From Cryptomeria japonica (taxonomy: Eukaryota > Streptophyta > Pinopsida > Cupressales > Cupressaceae), in assembly GCF_030272615.1 (NCBI RefSeq), contig NC_081413.1, positions 184,026,951 through 184,090,950 on the forward strand: 64,000 bases of DNA, read 5' to 3'. Position 1 is the first letter of the stretch, and each line of letters opens with the position of its first letter. A program made the position numbers and the translations under genes. The notes below the pieces were generated by a model. The model was not told the origin of the DNA and searched no databases. It saw nothing but the letters and a program-made list of their open reading frames with translations. Positions 1 through 11,465 of the stretch are shown here, piece by piece.

Positions 1-332
1 TCATGCAAGATCCTTCACGCACACAAGGCTTACATGGCAACACGATCTGTTATTCATTACCATGCTAACTCATCACACAAAGTCACCGGTTGAGCCACAC
101 AGGCTTGAAGCACTTCAACTAGAAACCTTGAAGTTGAGACTACCAACCGGTAGTCATACAATGCTTCCATGTGCCGGTTCCCATAACCATATGCCAGTTC
201 ACCTTGAACAAACACACCGCTTCACTTTGGCACAAATGCTGCTTCACAGTGTTACACCGGTTCCCTTCTCTTCATCATATTGACAACACACAATGTCATT
301 ATGTCCTCATACCAGTTCACATAATGCCAACA
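1..332 (-). repeat. 3' LTR of the copia element, partial
   Basis: These bases repeat 5793-6133 with scattered substitutions and one small indel near the end. On the minus strand the LTR begins TGTTGGCATTATGTG directly after a polypurine tract. Only the first part is present; about 1.1 kb lies before the window. Confidence 0.92.
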
Positions 333-346
333 ATCTCCCCCTTTGG
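333..346 (-). other. Polypurine tract of the copia element
   Basis: The minus strand reads CCAAAGGGGGAGAT immediately upstream of the 3' LTR start TGTTGG. This is the usual position and composition of the plus-strand primer site of an LTR element. Confidence 0.85.
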
Positions 347-535
347 CATTGATGGCAATATACAAAGATATCTTCTCCACTCCACATCTTCTCCCCCTTT
401 GACAACAATACCAAAGTGGAGGCACAAGCTTCCCTGTTCCATTATCCTGCTCCCCCTGAGGAGTAGCATCCTTCAACACATCAATCCAAAAAAAATTTGA
501 TTATGCAATACCTGACTGATGTGGAGCATATGCCT

Positions 536-1858
536 TTAGTTTACCTCCTGAAGGGGCAACACCCCTAATTCACCTCTTAAGTACATAAATGTATCCTTTG
601 GGAGAGGCTTGGTGAATATGTCTGCTAACTGCTCCTTACTGGAAACATGTTCCAATGCAATCTCTTTGTTCTGAACCTTTTCCCTCAAGAAATGATACTT
701 AAGCTCAAAGTGCTTGGTTCTAGAATGTAAAACCAGATTCTTGGAGATGTTAATTGCACTAGTATTGTCACAAAATATACTTACCAGTTCAGATATAGGA
801 ACTTTGAAGCCATTTAATACATGCTTCATCCAAATTGTTTGAGTGCAGTTCATGAAAGCTACAACATACTCTGCTTCCGCTATAGACTGAGAGATACAAC
901 TCTGCTTCTTACTATTCCATGAGACCAGTCTACCACTGAGAAAGAATGCACCACCGGTTGTGCTTTTCCGATCATCTACATTACCTGTCCAATCAGCATC
1001 TGTGTATACTTTCAAGTTGAAATCCTTTCTATATGGATACCACAATCCATAATCAATAGTTCCCTTTAGATACCTAAGAATCCGCTTGATTGCAACCAAG
1101 TGGGATTCTCTTGGGCTTTTCTGGAACCTTGCAGTAATGCCAACTACATATGCAATATCTGGTCTTCTATGCACTACATAATGCAACTTACCAATCATTG
1201 ATCGGTATTCCTTCTCATCAACCAATGCTGAGTCATCCTCTTTGGATAGTTTACAACCGGTTACCATCGGTGTACCAACTGGTTTGCTATCTTCCATGCC
1301 AAATGTCTTCAACACCTCTTTGACATACTTGGACTGAGTGATAAAGATTCCATCTTTCATCTGCTGGATCTGGAGTCCAATGAAGAACTTAATCTCCCCT
1401 ATCAGTGACATCTCAAACTCTTTCTTCATATCATCTGCAAAGTCATGACTCATCTTGTCATCTCCACCAAAGATAATATCATCAACAAATACCTCATAGA
1501 TCAGGATCTGATCTCCTTCAGACTTCAAGTAGATATTGCTATCTTCACTTGTTCTGTCAATTCCAATCTTCACAAGATGGGAATGCAGATGTTCATACCA
1601 AGCTCTAGGTGCCTGCTTTAGACCATATAAGGCTTTATGTAGCCTACACACCATGTCACTGTCTTCAGATAGGGCAAATCCATCTGGTTGGTCCATATAC
1701 ACCTCCTCTTCAAGTACACCATTTAGGAATGCAAATTTTACATCCATTTGATATACTTTGAATCCTTTAAAAGAAGCATACGAACTCCTTCCAATCTGGC
1801 TACAGGAGCAAAGGTTTCTCCATAGTCTTCTCCTTCTTCTTGGGCATATCCTTTGCAC
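536..1858 (-). pseudogene. Copia reverse transcriptase (main part) and RNase H
   Basis: This 440-codon open stretch carries the copia RT from the [11 protein letters not shown] block onward, the catalytic block as FVDDII near 1476-1490 (usually YVDD), and a copia RNase H with [16 protein letters not shown] and the SIAEAEY motif. The protein ends at the usual copia C-terminus after IFTKPLPK. The first 30 or so codons are a shifted reading of the RT region that is coded in another frame by the overlapping ORF at 1738-3147, so a frameshift lies near 1770-1860 and the stretch is not an independent gene. Confidence 0.88.
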
Positions 1859-3147
1859 ACCAGTCTGGCTTTGTTTCTAATCACTATGCCATCCTCATTT
1901 AGCTTATTTCTGAAAACCCATTTGGTACCAATGACATTTTTATGCTCTGGTCTGGGTACCAAAGACCATGTACCATTTTTCTCTATCTGGTCAAGTTCCT
2001 CATCCATTGCCTTGATCCAGTCTTCATCTTTATGTGCCTCTTTGAATGATTTAGGCTCAAATTCAAAGATCATACATGAGTTTTCTCTGACCTTCCTTCT
2101 TGTAAGGATTCTTGCATCCTTATCTCCTATGATCTGCTTAGGATCATGATTCATCTTAACATACCGAGGAATGGTCTTGATAGATTCCTCTTGCTTTTCT
2201 TCTTCATCCTCATCTCCATCAGTATCAGCATCTACATCTACCGGTGTAGGAACACTATTACTGGTACTCGGTTGACTGACAACCGGTTCATTTACCGCTT
2301 GCTCACTGCCGGTTTCCTTAGTTTTCTCAGAGGTTTCATCAACTCTTACATTGATGCTTTCCATAATTCTCTGAGTCCTATTGTTGAAACACTTGAGAGC
2401 TTTGCTCTTTGTGGAATACCCTAGGAATATTCCCTCATCACATTTTGCATCAAATTTTCTCTGGTGTTCACTCCTCTTGATGTAATATTTGCTACCGAAC
2501 ACTCTAAAATAGCTAACCATAGGTGTCTTACTGGTCCAATATTCATAAGGAGTTTTATCCTTACCTTTCTTGATGAGTACCCGGTTCATTGTGTAGACTG
2601 CAGTGCTCACCGCTTCTCTCCAAAAGGTGTGAGCTACCTTTCCTTGAATCAACATAGTTCTAGCTACTTCAACCATAGTCCTGTTATTCCTCTCTACTAG
2701 GCCATTCTGTTGTGGATTCTGGGGGGCAGACATTTTCCTCTTGATGCCATGTTCTTCACAGTACTTGTTGAATTCACCAGAAGTGAATTCCCCTCCTTGA
2801 TCAATTCTCAGGCACTTGATTCTTTTACCGCTTTCCTTCTCCACTAATGCTCTGAAAGCTTTGAACTTTACAAAAGCTTCAGACTTATCTTTCAAGAATG
2901 TGACCCACATCATTCTTGAGCAGTCATCAATGAGAATCATGAAGTACCTATCACCCTGCACACTCCTAGTTTTCATAGGACCACACAAATCAGTGTGCAT
3001 AAGATCAAGCAAATTGTCAGCAATGAAAGATTTACCTTTAAAGGTTGAGGAAGAAATTTTCCCCAATTGACACTCTCTACACAAGGTATTATCCGGTTTG
3101 CTTAGCACCGGCAACCCTCTAACTACCTTGATCTTACTAGCCTTCAC
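1738..3147 (-). pseudogene. Copia integrase and N-terminal part of reverse transcriptase
   Basis: The 469-codon stretch opens with the end of the pre-integrase zinc region (LCRECQLGK), then the integrase core: first Asp in MHTDLCGP, second Asp in LRIDQGGEF, and Glu in NGLVERNNRT. An acidic linker with an EDEEEKQEE run follows, then the RT N-terminal region ([28 protein letters not shown]). It loses the frame soon after [10 protein letters not shown]. In the same frame a TAG at 3190-3192 separates it from the protease part. Integrase inserts the cDNA; RT makes it. Confidence 0.88.
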
Positions 3148-3189
3148 AATTTTATCAAAGTTTACATGGCAGAGTCTCCTATACCATAT

Positions 3190-3660
3190 CTAGCTATCAT
3201 CAAATTTAGCCATAAGACATGTAGTTATATTTGCATTCAACTGAAATAGGTTACCTTTGGTCTGCATGTCGGTGGCCACCAATTCACCATTCTTTCCTTT
3301 GATTCTGCACACTCCATTCTTGAATTCCAAAGTGAGACCACTGTCATTTAGCTGGGCAACACTCAGAAGGTTGTGTCTAAGACCATCAACCCAATACACA
3401 TTGTCAGCACTACTCTTTCCATTCAGAGAGATGGACCCTCTGCCTTTGACCATGCATGGTGCATCATTACCAAAGCGAACTACACCACCATCATACTCTT
3501 CCAAGGATAGAAACTTGCTCTGGTCACTAGTCATATGGTGAGAAGAGCCACTGTCAATAATCCACTCATTGGAATTATCAAATTGGGAGACAAGAGCCTT
3601 CTTGTCTGACACATCTTCCTTGACAGCAACAAACACAATATCTTCATTTTCTTCATCTTA
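3190..3660 (-). pseudogene. Copia aspartic protease and pre-integrase domain
   Basis: In the gag-pol frame this part reads through the copia retropepsin with the active-site block WIIDSGSSHHM, then GAG-pre-integrase sequence (GLRHNLLSVAQL). A TAA near 3652 and the TAG at 3190 bound it. The protease would process the Gag-Pol polyprotein inside the virus-like particle. The catalytic Asp-Ser-Gly is intact even though the frame is broken. Confidence 0.85.
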
Positions 3661-3783
3661 TGATTCTTCATCTATGACACCTTCATCAACTGCCACAAAA
3701 GAGTTTCTTTGGTTTCCTCCTTTGAATTTCTTTAACCTTTTCGGTTTGTCCTTGTTGTCACCATTAGGACAGTTTACATCAAT

Positions 3784-4603
3784 ATGTCATATCCAGTTAC
3801 AAGAAAAGCATTTCAAAGGGAGCTTGCCTCTGTATTTGTCGGTTCCTTTAGGAAGTTTCCTGGAAAGAAGAGCTTCAAATGCCATCAGAATCTCCTCATC
3901 ATCCATTTCTCTACTCTGTCTTGGTTCGCCACTAGTGCTAGCTTCTTTTCCTTTTCTGGATGGTACATCAGAAGCTTTAAAAGTTGATTCAGTCTTTTGA
4001 ACACTGCCATCAAAACTATTTAGCTCATAGGTTGTCAACTTTGCAATGATGGAGTCTAGGGATACCTTAGTCTTCTCTATTGATCTTAGCTCCTAAATAG
4101 TAGCAACCCTTATTGCATAGACCAACAATAGGGATCTCAAGACTTTGCTTACCATAGTGGAGTCTTCCATTTTACCACCTGCACTCTTGATATCTCTAAC
4201 AACAGTTTTTATTCTTATTCCATACTGTTGAATGGTCTCACCTTCAACCATCCGCATATCTTCAAACTTCCCTCTAAGGCTTTCTTCCTTATCTTGTTTT
4301 ACATGCTCATCACCGCCATAGATATTTTCAAGAGTATCCCATACCTCTTTGGGATTTACCTTATCTTGGACATCAATAAACTCAATGTCAAATAAACTAC
4401 TAATTAGGGCTTCCATGACTTGCCCATTCTCTTGCACTTCTCTCTTTTGGTCATCGGTGAGAGTACCGGTAGGGGCAACATAGGCATTCTCAACATAGCT
4501 CTAGTGTTGAACACCCATGCTTCTGATGTATATCTTCATTCTGTCTTTCCATATACTGAAATTTCCTCTGTTAAACTTTGGACCTTCCCTCTTCATCATT
4601 AGA
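3784..4603 (-). pseudogene. Copia gag with broken zinc knuckle
   Basis: The minus strand from an ATG-ATG at about 4603 encodes the copia nucleocapsid precursor: a FSIWKDRMKIY block, then WDTLENIYGG and a long helical part. In-frame stops fall near 4500, 4091 and 3784. The last one sits inside the zinc knuckle: CFSC, then the stop, then H and C at the correct CX2CX4HX4C spacing. All segments keep one frame with the protease, so the ancestor had a single gag-pol ORF. No upstream gene is present; transcription would start in the 5' LTR. Confidence 0.8.
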
Positions 4604-4656
4604 CTGGGATCTTTACCTCAAGCAGTTAAGCTTATAACAGAGAGGACCTGGAGGAT

Positions 4657-4668
4657 GCTCTGATACCA
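4657..4668 (-). other. Primer binding site, initiator tRNA-Met
   Basis: The minus strand reads TGGTATCAGAGC, the standard complement of the 3' end of plant initiator tRNA-Met. It lies two bases inside the 5' LTR end. Confidence 0.93.
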
Positions 4669-4670
4669 AT

Positions 4671-6133
4671 TGATAACTCAATGATGAACGGATAGTACCA
4701 AACCGGTACTAAGAGGGGGGGTGAATCAGTACAGCCAAAAACACAATCTTAAACCAGTTTGTCAACAGACACTGTGCATTGATAGACAAATAGTAACACT
4801 GGTCTTAAACAGAGTACAATCGGCAAAACCTAGAATAAATGAGACAAGTATAAACCGGTTGACACTTATCCTCTCATACAATCTAATACTTCATTTCCAT
4901 TTCATCCTAGTGCATAGACAGGTAATCTATCATCAAAATATATATAAACGGCTAGATCAACATGTTTTACGTTCAGACACACATTACTCAAACCATCACA
5001 AGAATATCACCACACATGACACATAGATTTTTCATGTGGAAACCCAACTGGGAAAAACCATGGTGGGGATGAATACCCACAAGCTTGTTTTTGAACTCTT
5101 TAGAAGTTCACTTTGTTAGGAGCCCTGTTCGGTTAAAGACTGATACAATAGGTTCTGTTAGGAACCGATCCTTTTAGGGATCAGCTGGTTAAGGGATGGC
5201 TAGAATACCCGGTTAAGGGTTAAACCCTATTAAAGGTTACCTTGTTAGAGGATTTCAAGAACTCAATGGTTTTGAGTCACCCTGTTAAAGGATTTATAGC
5301 AAGCCGATTAAAGCTACCCTGTTAAGGGATTTTCCAACTGTTGAGGTGGTTAGAGATCAACAGGTATTACAATGATCTGGTAACAACACTCAATTCCAAT
5401 GCAGATCTGCTTAAGCTCCTCTTCACCTTCTGCACTTACACTCTGTAGGTATCACTTCTCTCCTCTGGTCTTGCAAGAATCACATATCTCTTCTCTTGGA
5501 TCACACACACAACTTTTGCCAACAACCTCAGAAAGAAACACAACTTCGACCTTATAGGAAAATAGATAGGTCGGTAGCATAAACCCTAAACCCTAAACTT
5601 GTTAGGTTAAGGAATTCAAACTGTTCAATCCTGACCATTGAGCACATTGCATTAAATGCAACAGTCTTGATCCAATCTCAAGACATTCTCCATCATTTGT
5701 TTTCCATTGATTTCTTGGCAGCTGATAACCCATCACACGTTATCACCGTTTACAGACTTCGCACATTCCTGAGGTAGATAGGAACAATCTCCTTCATGCA
5801 AGATCCTTCATGCACACAAGGCTTACATGGCAACACGATCCGTTCTTCGTTACCATGCTAACTCATCACACAAAGTCACCAGTTGAGCCACACAGGCTTG
5901 AAGCACTTCAACTGGAAACCCTGAAGTTGAGACTACCAACCGGCAGTCATACAATGCTTCCATGTGCCGGTTCCCATAACCATATGCTGGTTCACCTTGA
6001 ACAAACATACCGCTTCACTTTGGCACAATGTCGGTTCACAGTGTTACACCGATTCCCTTCTCTTCATCATATTGACATCAATGACAACACACAATGTCAT
6101 TATGTCCTCATACTGGTTCACATAATGCCAACA
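4671..6133 (-). repeat. 5' LTR of the copia element (1463 bp)
   Basis: On the minus strand it starts TGTTGGCATTATGTG (6133) and ends with TGAGTTATCA (4671), two bases before the primer site. The part seen twice in the window (5793-6133 and 1-332) matches closely. Near its 3' end it carries the G-run motif AGAGGGGGGGTGAATCAGT (complement of about 4710-4729), also found in the LTRs at 20478-24546. The short telomere-like stretch TAAACCCTAAACCC near 5580-5595 is inside the LTR and is not a telomere. ORFs reported here by six-frame reading are chance. Confidence 0.92.
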
Positions 6134-8075
6134 CTTAATTGCTCGATGATGTTGCATTATACTCTTCTTTTGTTGTTTTATACTCCTTAGTTGCAAGATA
6201 TGTTGTCCAATTTTTTTTTGTAATGCATTTATCCACTACACTTGACTGCTTTGGTAACCCAAACAGACTTTTAACTTGATTGATTTTCATCTCGCATAAT
6301 GAGCATGTAAATTCAAAATCAGGCGCATTGTTAATCCTGCACTACAAAGGTAGCAATATACTTTCTAAGTATAAGTCGCAATCAATTATTTTTTTATCAT
6401 CCCCCTAAACCTCGTGAATGTGTCATTACTTTTTGGAACACTAGAATTATCAGCTTCTTCCAGTTTTGAAATATCCCAAAGAAAGATCTCTCCTTGTAGT
6501 GCTAGCTCCACTCTTGACAGAAACATCAAGCAATGCATTTCATCGTGTTCATTAGTGTTATAAATTCTACATTTTTCTAGCAATGTAAACTAGGAAAACT
6601 TGTGCATGTGATGTTATGCATTCAAATTCCACCAAAGTTGGGGGATATCAATCTGTAGATCACCTTGGCAATGTGAATCATCAAACTGTTGCCCCTCCAT
6701 TGAGAAATATTTCTTTCATTTTTTTGAATTTTCTAATATTTTCTTTTGGATTTTCAGTTTTTTTTCACTTTATTTTGGATTTTTCTACTTTTCTACTTTT
6801 TTTGGAATTTTTTAAATAAGAGATATCTAGCAAATCTCAAATGTAACTTGAAAGCTCCTACTCATTCCAACCTACAATTGATTTCAATGTGGACCACTTC
6901 CTTTCTTTTGCAAGTCTAATTAATGACCCAATGTTCTCACCTTCCTCCTTATGGTAATTTTGTTGAGCATAGAAGATGAGTCTCCATTGATTCTCCCCTA
7001 AATTGGTAGGCTTTGATTCTCAATTGTTCACATGTTCAAGATTTGTGTTCAGACGATAATTTGTTGAGCATAGAGGAGGGTAAAAATGGCTCGAGATTAC
7101 TCTTGCAAATATAAATTGATATGATCTGGACTTCAACTATTCACGTCCATGCCCTCCTTCTAGTGCAAATTTTGTTGATGTGTTTTTATGAACTTCAAAC
7201 ATAGAAAAAATATCAAGGTATTCTATCCTCTCTTGAATAAAGAACTCTCAAATGCTAAGCTTTGTAATCAAATGAGATGACTCCAAGGTTTATATTGTCA
7301 AGTCTTGACTTTACATTATGGAGACTCAGTGACATATGATGTGATATTGTTGGAATCACAAGGGGACTTACGATTTTCTTGAACTTTGCTAGAACATGGA
7401 ATCTTAAACTTACCTGGAAATAAAAGGCAAAAGAGGTAAAGGGTTTAGAAAGACTACGCTACTCCTAAGATCAATGATGACAATGAGTGTTACTTAGATA
7501 GACAAACTTCCTCAAACCAAGGTTTGCTTCACTATGATGAAAATGACTACACAAGCTTGATGCAATTTCTAAGTAAATGGAAGATTTTCATAATTTGAAT
7601 ACATCACTCAAATAAACAATGCTAGCGTAATCCAAATGGAACATCCACAATCAAACTCAATAACAAAAAGGTTTAGATAACTTTGCATTATATCTTACAA
7701 TCAACAAACTACAAAGAGTATAAACTAAAGAATTCATCACAATATCCTCATAAGAATCCACCATAATCAATGCAATTCACCTAAATTTGAGAAGTAATAA
7801 GAAACCATGCAACATGTAGAAATTACACGTATAAATCCACCAAGCTTCAATGAAGATCATGTATTAAATTTGGCCTATTGGCAACAATTCCTTCCTCCTC
7901 CTACCCTACTCTACTTGCTATCTAACTGCTATCTATTCACTATTACTAGACTATTAACCTTTATAAATGAGGAGAGCAAGCCCTTTTATAGACTTCTCTT
8001 TACAAATGAAGGGTCAAGATCAAATCTAAATCAATGGCCAAGATTACAAGATAAAATCTTGATTAGGGTTAGTTA
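6134..8075. other. Non-coding repeat-like DNA, interrupted by the Tat-like element
   Basis: No convincing gene is visible. The DNA is AT-rich with T-runs near 6715-6820. A minus-strand TATA-like box (TCTATAAAAGGGC, about 7980-7992) could be an LTR promoter. The bases at 8071-8075 (AGTTA) are the left target duplication of the Tat-like element, and the same host sequence should continue at 32225. Confidence 0.4.
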
Positions 8076-8368
8076 TGTTGGGTGAATATTTTGTCACCGG
8101 CATACCAATGACAAAATATGTATTTCACACACAGCTATGTTGAGACAAAGTATCTCCTCTCATCAAGGGGAGGTTCCCTGGTAGAATTTGGGTATTTCAA
8201 CAACTTTGAAATTAAATTCAGGGATAAGCTTATTGAACGTAATTCTCCTTTTTTAGAATTAATGTATCTCCCTTCACTTGATGATAGGAGAGACTTTGTC
8301 TCAACATAGTTGTGTGTGAAATACATATTTTATCATCGGTAAGCTGGTGACAAAATATTCACCCAATC
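8076..8368. repeat. Palindromic 5' terminus made from U5 sequence
   Basis: Two inverted arms of 92 bp (8076-8167 and 8277-8368, nine differences by eye) surround a 109-bp loop. The whole left arm plus loop is the reverse complement of 32016-32224, the end of the 3' LTR; the right arm matches 32133-32224 in direct orientation. The junction lies at CTTGATGA (8277-8284), which pairs with TCATCAAG (8160-8167). Read alone it looks like a MITE or foldback element, and that remains the alternative. Confidence 0.7.
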
Positions 8369-8460
8369 TGCTGGGGAGTGACGTGCAACTGGTATTTTCT
8401 CTTTTGGGTTGCAGTGTGTTTTTCCATTGTAATATCTATATTGCTGATTTTCTCAAAGTA

Positions 8461-10215
8461 CTAATCTGGTTGATCGAAGATACACTCATGGACAACAAGC
8501 AACAGGAATTGTTGATCCTACCTTTGAGTTTTTGCAGCAACATAATTTTCTTTTTGTGACTCCTCCTCGATTAAGATCTCCTTTGCAGCGAACAAGGAAT
8601 TTTCCTCCTACTGCACAACGGTCTCCTATACCAAGTGAGGCATCAAGTTTGCAAGTTGCGGTTATCCCAACCGTAAATCATTTTGTAATTCCCCCATACA
8701 ATCCATTAAGTATGGTTGTCCTAGGTCCTTGGGGTACTGTGTTTGGCCCTTTGAGCCTAACGACATATTTACATGAACTTCCAAAAGGCACAAGAAAGAA
8801 TTTGCCTAAGTTTTTGGGAGATGGTGCTCAACATCCTGATGAGCACATCGTTGATTTTTATATCGCATGTGGTGTTCTCGGTGTTGAACATGGAGATGTT
8901 TCTATGAGATTATTTATTGAAACTTTGCAAGGTGTAATTGCTAATTGGTTTTATCATCTTCCAAATAATTGTATTACAAATTGGGCTAGCCTCATAACAA
9001 GGTTCAAGGCAAGGTTTAAGTCAGTTGAAGATAATCATGCACTTTTAGCACAATTGACTCAAATGAAGAAGGAACCAAAAGAGCCTATGTGAGAATTTGT
9101 GGTGAAGTTCAATAAGTTGTACAATTGCATTCTGACAGCATCACAATCTACTGCTAGAAACTTAAAATGTTTCTTTATTAATGCTCAATTGCCAGAAGTA
9201 AGTTTTCTCTTGCGTAGGAATAATCCTGCAGGTTTGGTTTCTGCACAACAAATGGCCATATCAATTGAAGATGATCTTATCCTTGCTGGTAAGATAAGAA
9301 AGGATCCTAACAAGGTTGGGAATAATCAAATTATTGATGCATCATCTTCTTCAACAAATTATGTTGATCCTATAATTCAAAAGCTAGCAAATGAATTGTT
9401 AGCACTCAAGAAGCAGATTTCTACACAAGGGAATGCACCATACTATGATGTTCCAAGGAGAACATTCCCTAACAATGCTTCAAATTATGTTGCTCGTAAT
9501 CAAAACAAGCTGCCTCCAGCTCCAGAGAGACTTGTATTGGAAGCACTACCTCATAATTCAGCTACTGGTTATTATGAGGCAGAAAAAAATGTTCTTCCAC
9601 CTTTTGGTGAGGAAGATGCCAATATGCTCCAAGATGAAGAGGTATAATTGGTTGGTGACTATAACATTTGATACATGCAGTATGAAGAAGATCATGTGCA
9701 GGAAGGACATGATGGAGATTTCTTTGTGGTTTTCACTCGTTCACAAGCTCAAGCTAATCAGTCGCAAGCAAATGCAAAGAGTGATGATTCAACACAAGCA
9801 AAGGATTCTCAACACTTTCCGGTCACTATTGCCAAGTGTGGAAATCCCTTACCAAATCCATCAAAAGACAACACAAATCATTCAAAAGATAATGTGAAGG
9901 ATAAACATGTAAGTGCTCCTTCAACTCCTACAAATTTTTCAGCAGCTGCACCGAAGACCAGTACACCAAATGTTCCAAATCCTCAGAATGAAATTTTTTC
10001 TTAGTCGTTGATCAATTCCTTTCAAGCATTTGACATAATAGATCATCCTAAGAAAATAAAGGTTCAAATGTCTAAAGTAGAATATTTGAGGTCTAACCCA
10101 AATCAGTTTGATCGGTTAGTTAATTTTGTCAAGGAAAAAGACAATGTTACAAGTACTTCCCAAAAGTCCAATGTTTCTCAAAACAACTTAGTGACTTCTC
10201 CTACTCCTTTGGAAA
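8461..10215 (+). pseudogene. Tat-like gag
   Basis: One frame from about 8461 to 10215 encodes a Ty3-type gag; the true start is unclear because the frame continues upstream of 8532 (THGQQATG, then FEFLQQHN). The retrotransposon gag core includes KFLGDGAQHPDEHI, GVIANWFYHLP and a FKARF block. Stops in this frame lie at 9090-9092 (TGA), 9645-9647 (TAA), shortly after that (TGA) and at 10002-10004 (TAG). The C-terminal part is Ser/Thr/Asn-rich. It ends at LEKN, where the pol-less gypsy element inserted; the frame resumes at 18041 as EPLYIS. Confidence 0.85.
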
Positions 10216-10220
10216 AAAAT
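10216..10220. repeat. Left target-site duplication AAAAT
   Basis: AAAAT directly precedes the left LTR and is repeated directly after the right LTR at 18036-18040. This is the 5-bp duplication expected for Ty3/gypsy integration. Confidence 0.92.
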
Positions 10221-10595
10221 TATAAAGCGGAAAATCGCGATCGAACCCTAGTTGCTCTCCCCTCTTCCAACTCCAAGGAGAGAGAAGGGAGATTCACTAG
10301 GGTTGATGGTTTTCACTTAGGGGAGAGACTTTACATTCAAAAGAGGGGTTGAAACCCACAAGATCCAATCCCACGCAATGCAAGATTGGATGCTAAATGA
10401 GTTTCAAGGGTTATGACAGCAAGGCTACCCTCTTTTGTAAAGAATGTGCATAGAAGAATTAAGCTAGGAATGCATAGAAAGTGAGAAAGATTCTCTTATA
10501 AACTGAGATAGGAATACAGTATGAAGCTGCGGACCTGGAATTAGCAGTAAAATGTCAATACGGCGCTGTCCTGCAAATTTGAGCGAAAGTTGCCG

Positions 10596-10623
10596 GGACG
10601 ATGGCGCCCGAGCGCCACGGTCC
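10596..10623. repeat. GC-rich hairpin module, left LTR copy 1
   Basis: GGAC, then ATGGCGC, a CCGA loop, then GCGCCA and GGTCC. The inner stem ATGGCGC/GCGCCA pairs. The same module occurs at 17181-17208 in the other LTR and, in the opposite orientation and diverged, at 15752-15782 and 16373-16408. Confidence 0.7.
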
Positions 10624-11220
10624 TCCGAAAAATCCACGAAACGAAGGGGGATCTGTTCGTCTCTGCACAAGGATTCCAGATCTTCAATTTCAGCTGCGTA
10701 CCTGCAACCTATACACAGAAAAGCGAAGATGATTGGGGGGTTAGGGATTAGGGGTTTGCCTTTAGGTCAAACCCCGGTTTTGGAATTAACCAAGAAATGA
10801 GCAATGCTGTAAATGTAAATGTCTGTAATGTAAAACAAGTACTAATACCTTGTTGTAAGGATGTTTGTATCCTTATGTGCGAAGGTATAGATGTTGTATG
10901 TTGTAAGTGATCTCCTCTTCAATGGTTGAATCCTTGTCTTGAATGCAACACTTAGCCTTGAATGGAGACTTGAAATGATCAATTGCTTGAAGGAATGCTT
11001 GAATGCTTGAATGCTTGAGTATAGTTTCCACGCTTGTACACATATGGCCTTCTTCCTTTTCGACCTCCAAAATGGGAGAGGAAAAGTAGTTTATATACTT
11101 GCCAATTAGGGTTAAAAGACTGATTTTCCCGACCTTAGGCCGACCAGGAAAGATAATTTCCAATTTGCAAACTAAAAAGACCTGAAGTCCCATAGGAGAC
11201 CAGGCCCAAAATAGGGCCAG

Positions 11221-11278
11221 GGACCAGGGCGCTGGGCGCCATGGTCCTGGGGGACCAGGGCGTTGGGCGCTCTGGTCC
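11221..11278. repeat. Two adjacent GC-rich hairpins in the left LTR
   Basis: The units 11221-11247 and 11252-11278 both begin GGACCAGGGCG and end TGGTCC. The first is a near-perfect hairpin (GGACCA and GGCGC on one side, GCGCC and TGGTCC on the other, around a short loop). The right LTR carries the same pair at 17806-17832 and 17837-17863. Confidence 0.75.
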
Positions 11279-11450
11279 CACCTCCCGGGACAGCAGGGTG
11301 CAAAGGAGGTTCAGGCCAGGGTGCTTGAAAATGCAGTTTTTGGTGTCGTGGACAAGTTTCGGGGTCTCCATTCAGGTTCCGTGTTGCGTTGCCATCGTGA
11401 AGACTGAAATGCAGTCGAAATTGCAAGTGTCGCAATTTTAGGACGCTACA

Positions 11451-11465
11451 TTTAGCCCCCACTTT
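11451..11465 (-). other. Polypurine tract of the pol-less gypsy element
   Basis: The minus strand reads AAGTGGGGGCTAAA directly before the 3' LTR start TGTAGCG. An almost identical tract precedes an LTR start at 56587 in a related element. Confidence 0.85.

Larger units (their letters stand above)
1..6133 (-). mobile_element. Ty1/copia LTR retrotransposon, 3' LTR cut by the window edge
   Basis: Reading on the minus strand the order is 5' LTR (4671-6133), initiator-Met primer site (4657-4668), gag-protease-integrase-RT-RNase H (about 4603-536), polypurine tract (333-346) and the first 332 bp of the 3' LTR. Integrase before RT makes it Ty1/copia. The wording of the RT N-terminal region resembles the SIRE/Maximus lineage, from memory only. 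Several in-frame stops and one frameshift make it inactive. The five bases after its outer end (6134-6138, CTTAA) should be the target duplication; the partner copy lies outside the window. Confidence 0.93.
10221..11450 (-). repeat. 3' LTR of the pol-less gypsy element
   Basis: This 1230-bp copy pairs with 16806-18035. On the minus strand it starts TGTAGCGTCCTAAAATTGC and ends in TTTATA, where the other copy has the normal TTTACA. It contains three GC-rich hairpins (10596-10623, 11221-11247, 11252-11278). Minus-strand ORFs of about 70-110 codons here are fortuitous. Confidence 0.93.

Noticed and set aside
5576-5600. Telomere-like TAAACCC repeats
   Set aside because: Only about two units, located inside a copia LTR.
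8076-8368. Annotated at first as a free-standing MITE with a second truncated copy at 32016-32224
   Set aside because: The two copies sit exactly at the two ends of one element, the outer flanks form a near-perfect 5-bp duplication, and a full copy can be derived from the 3' LTR end by one foldback. The MITE reading is kept only as the alternative.
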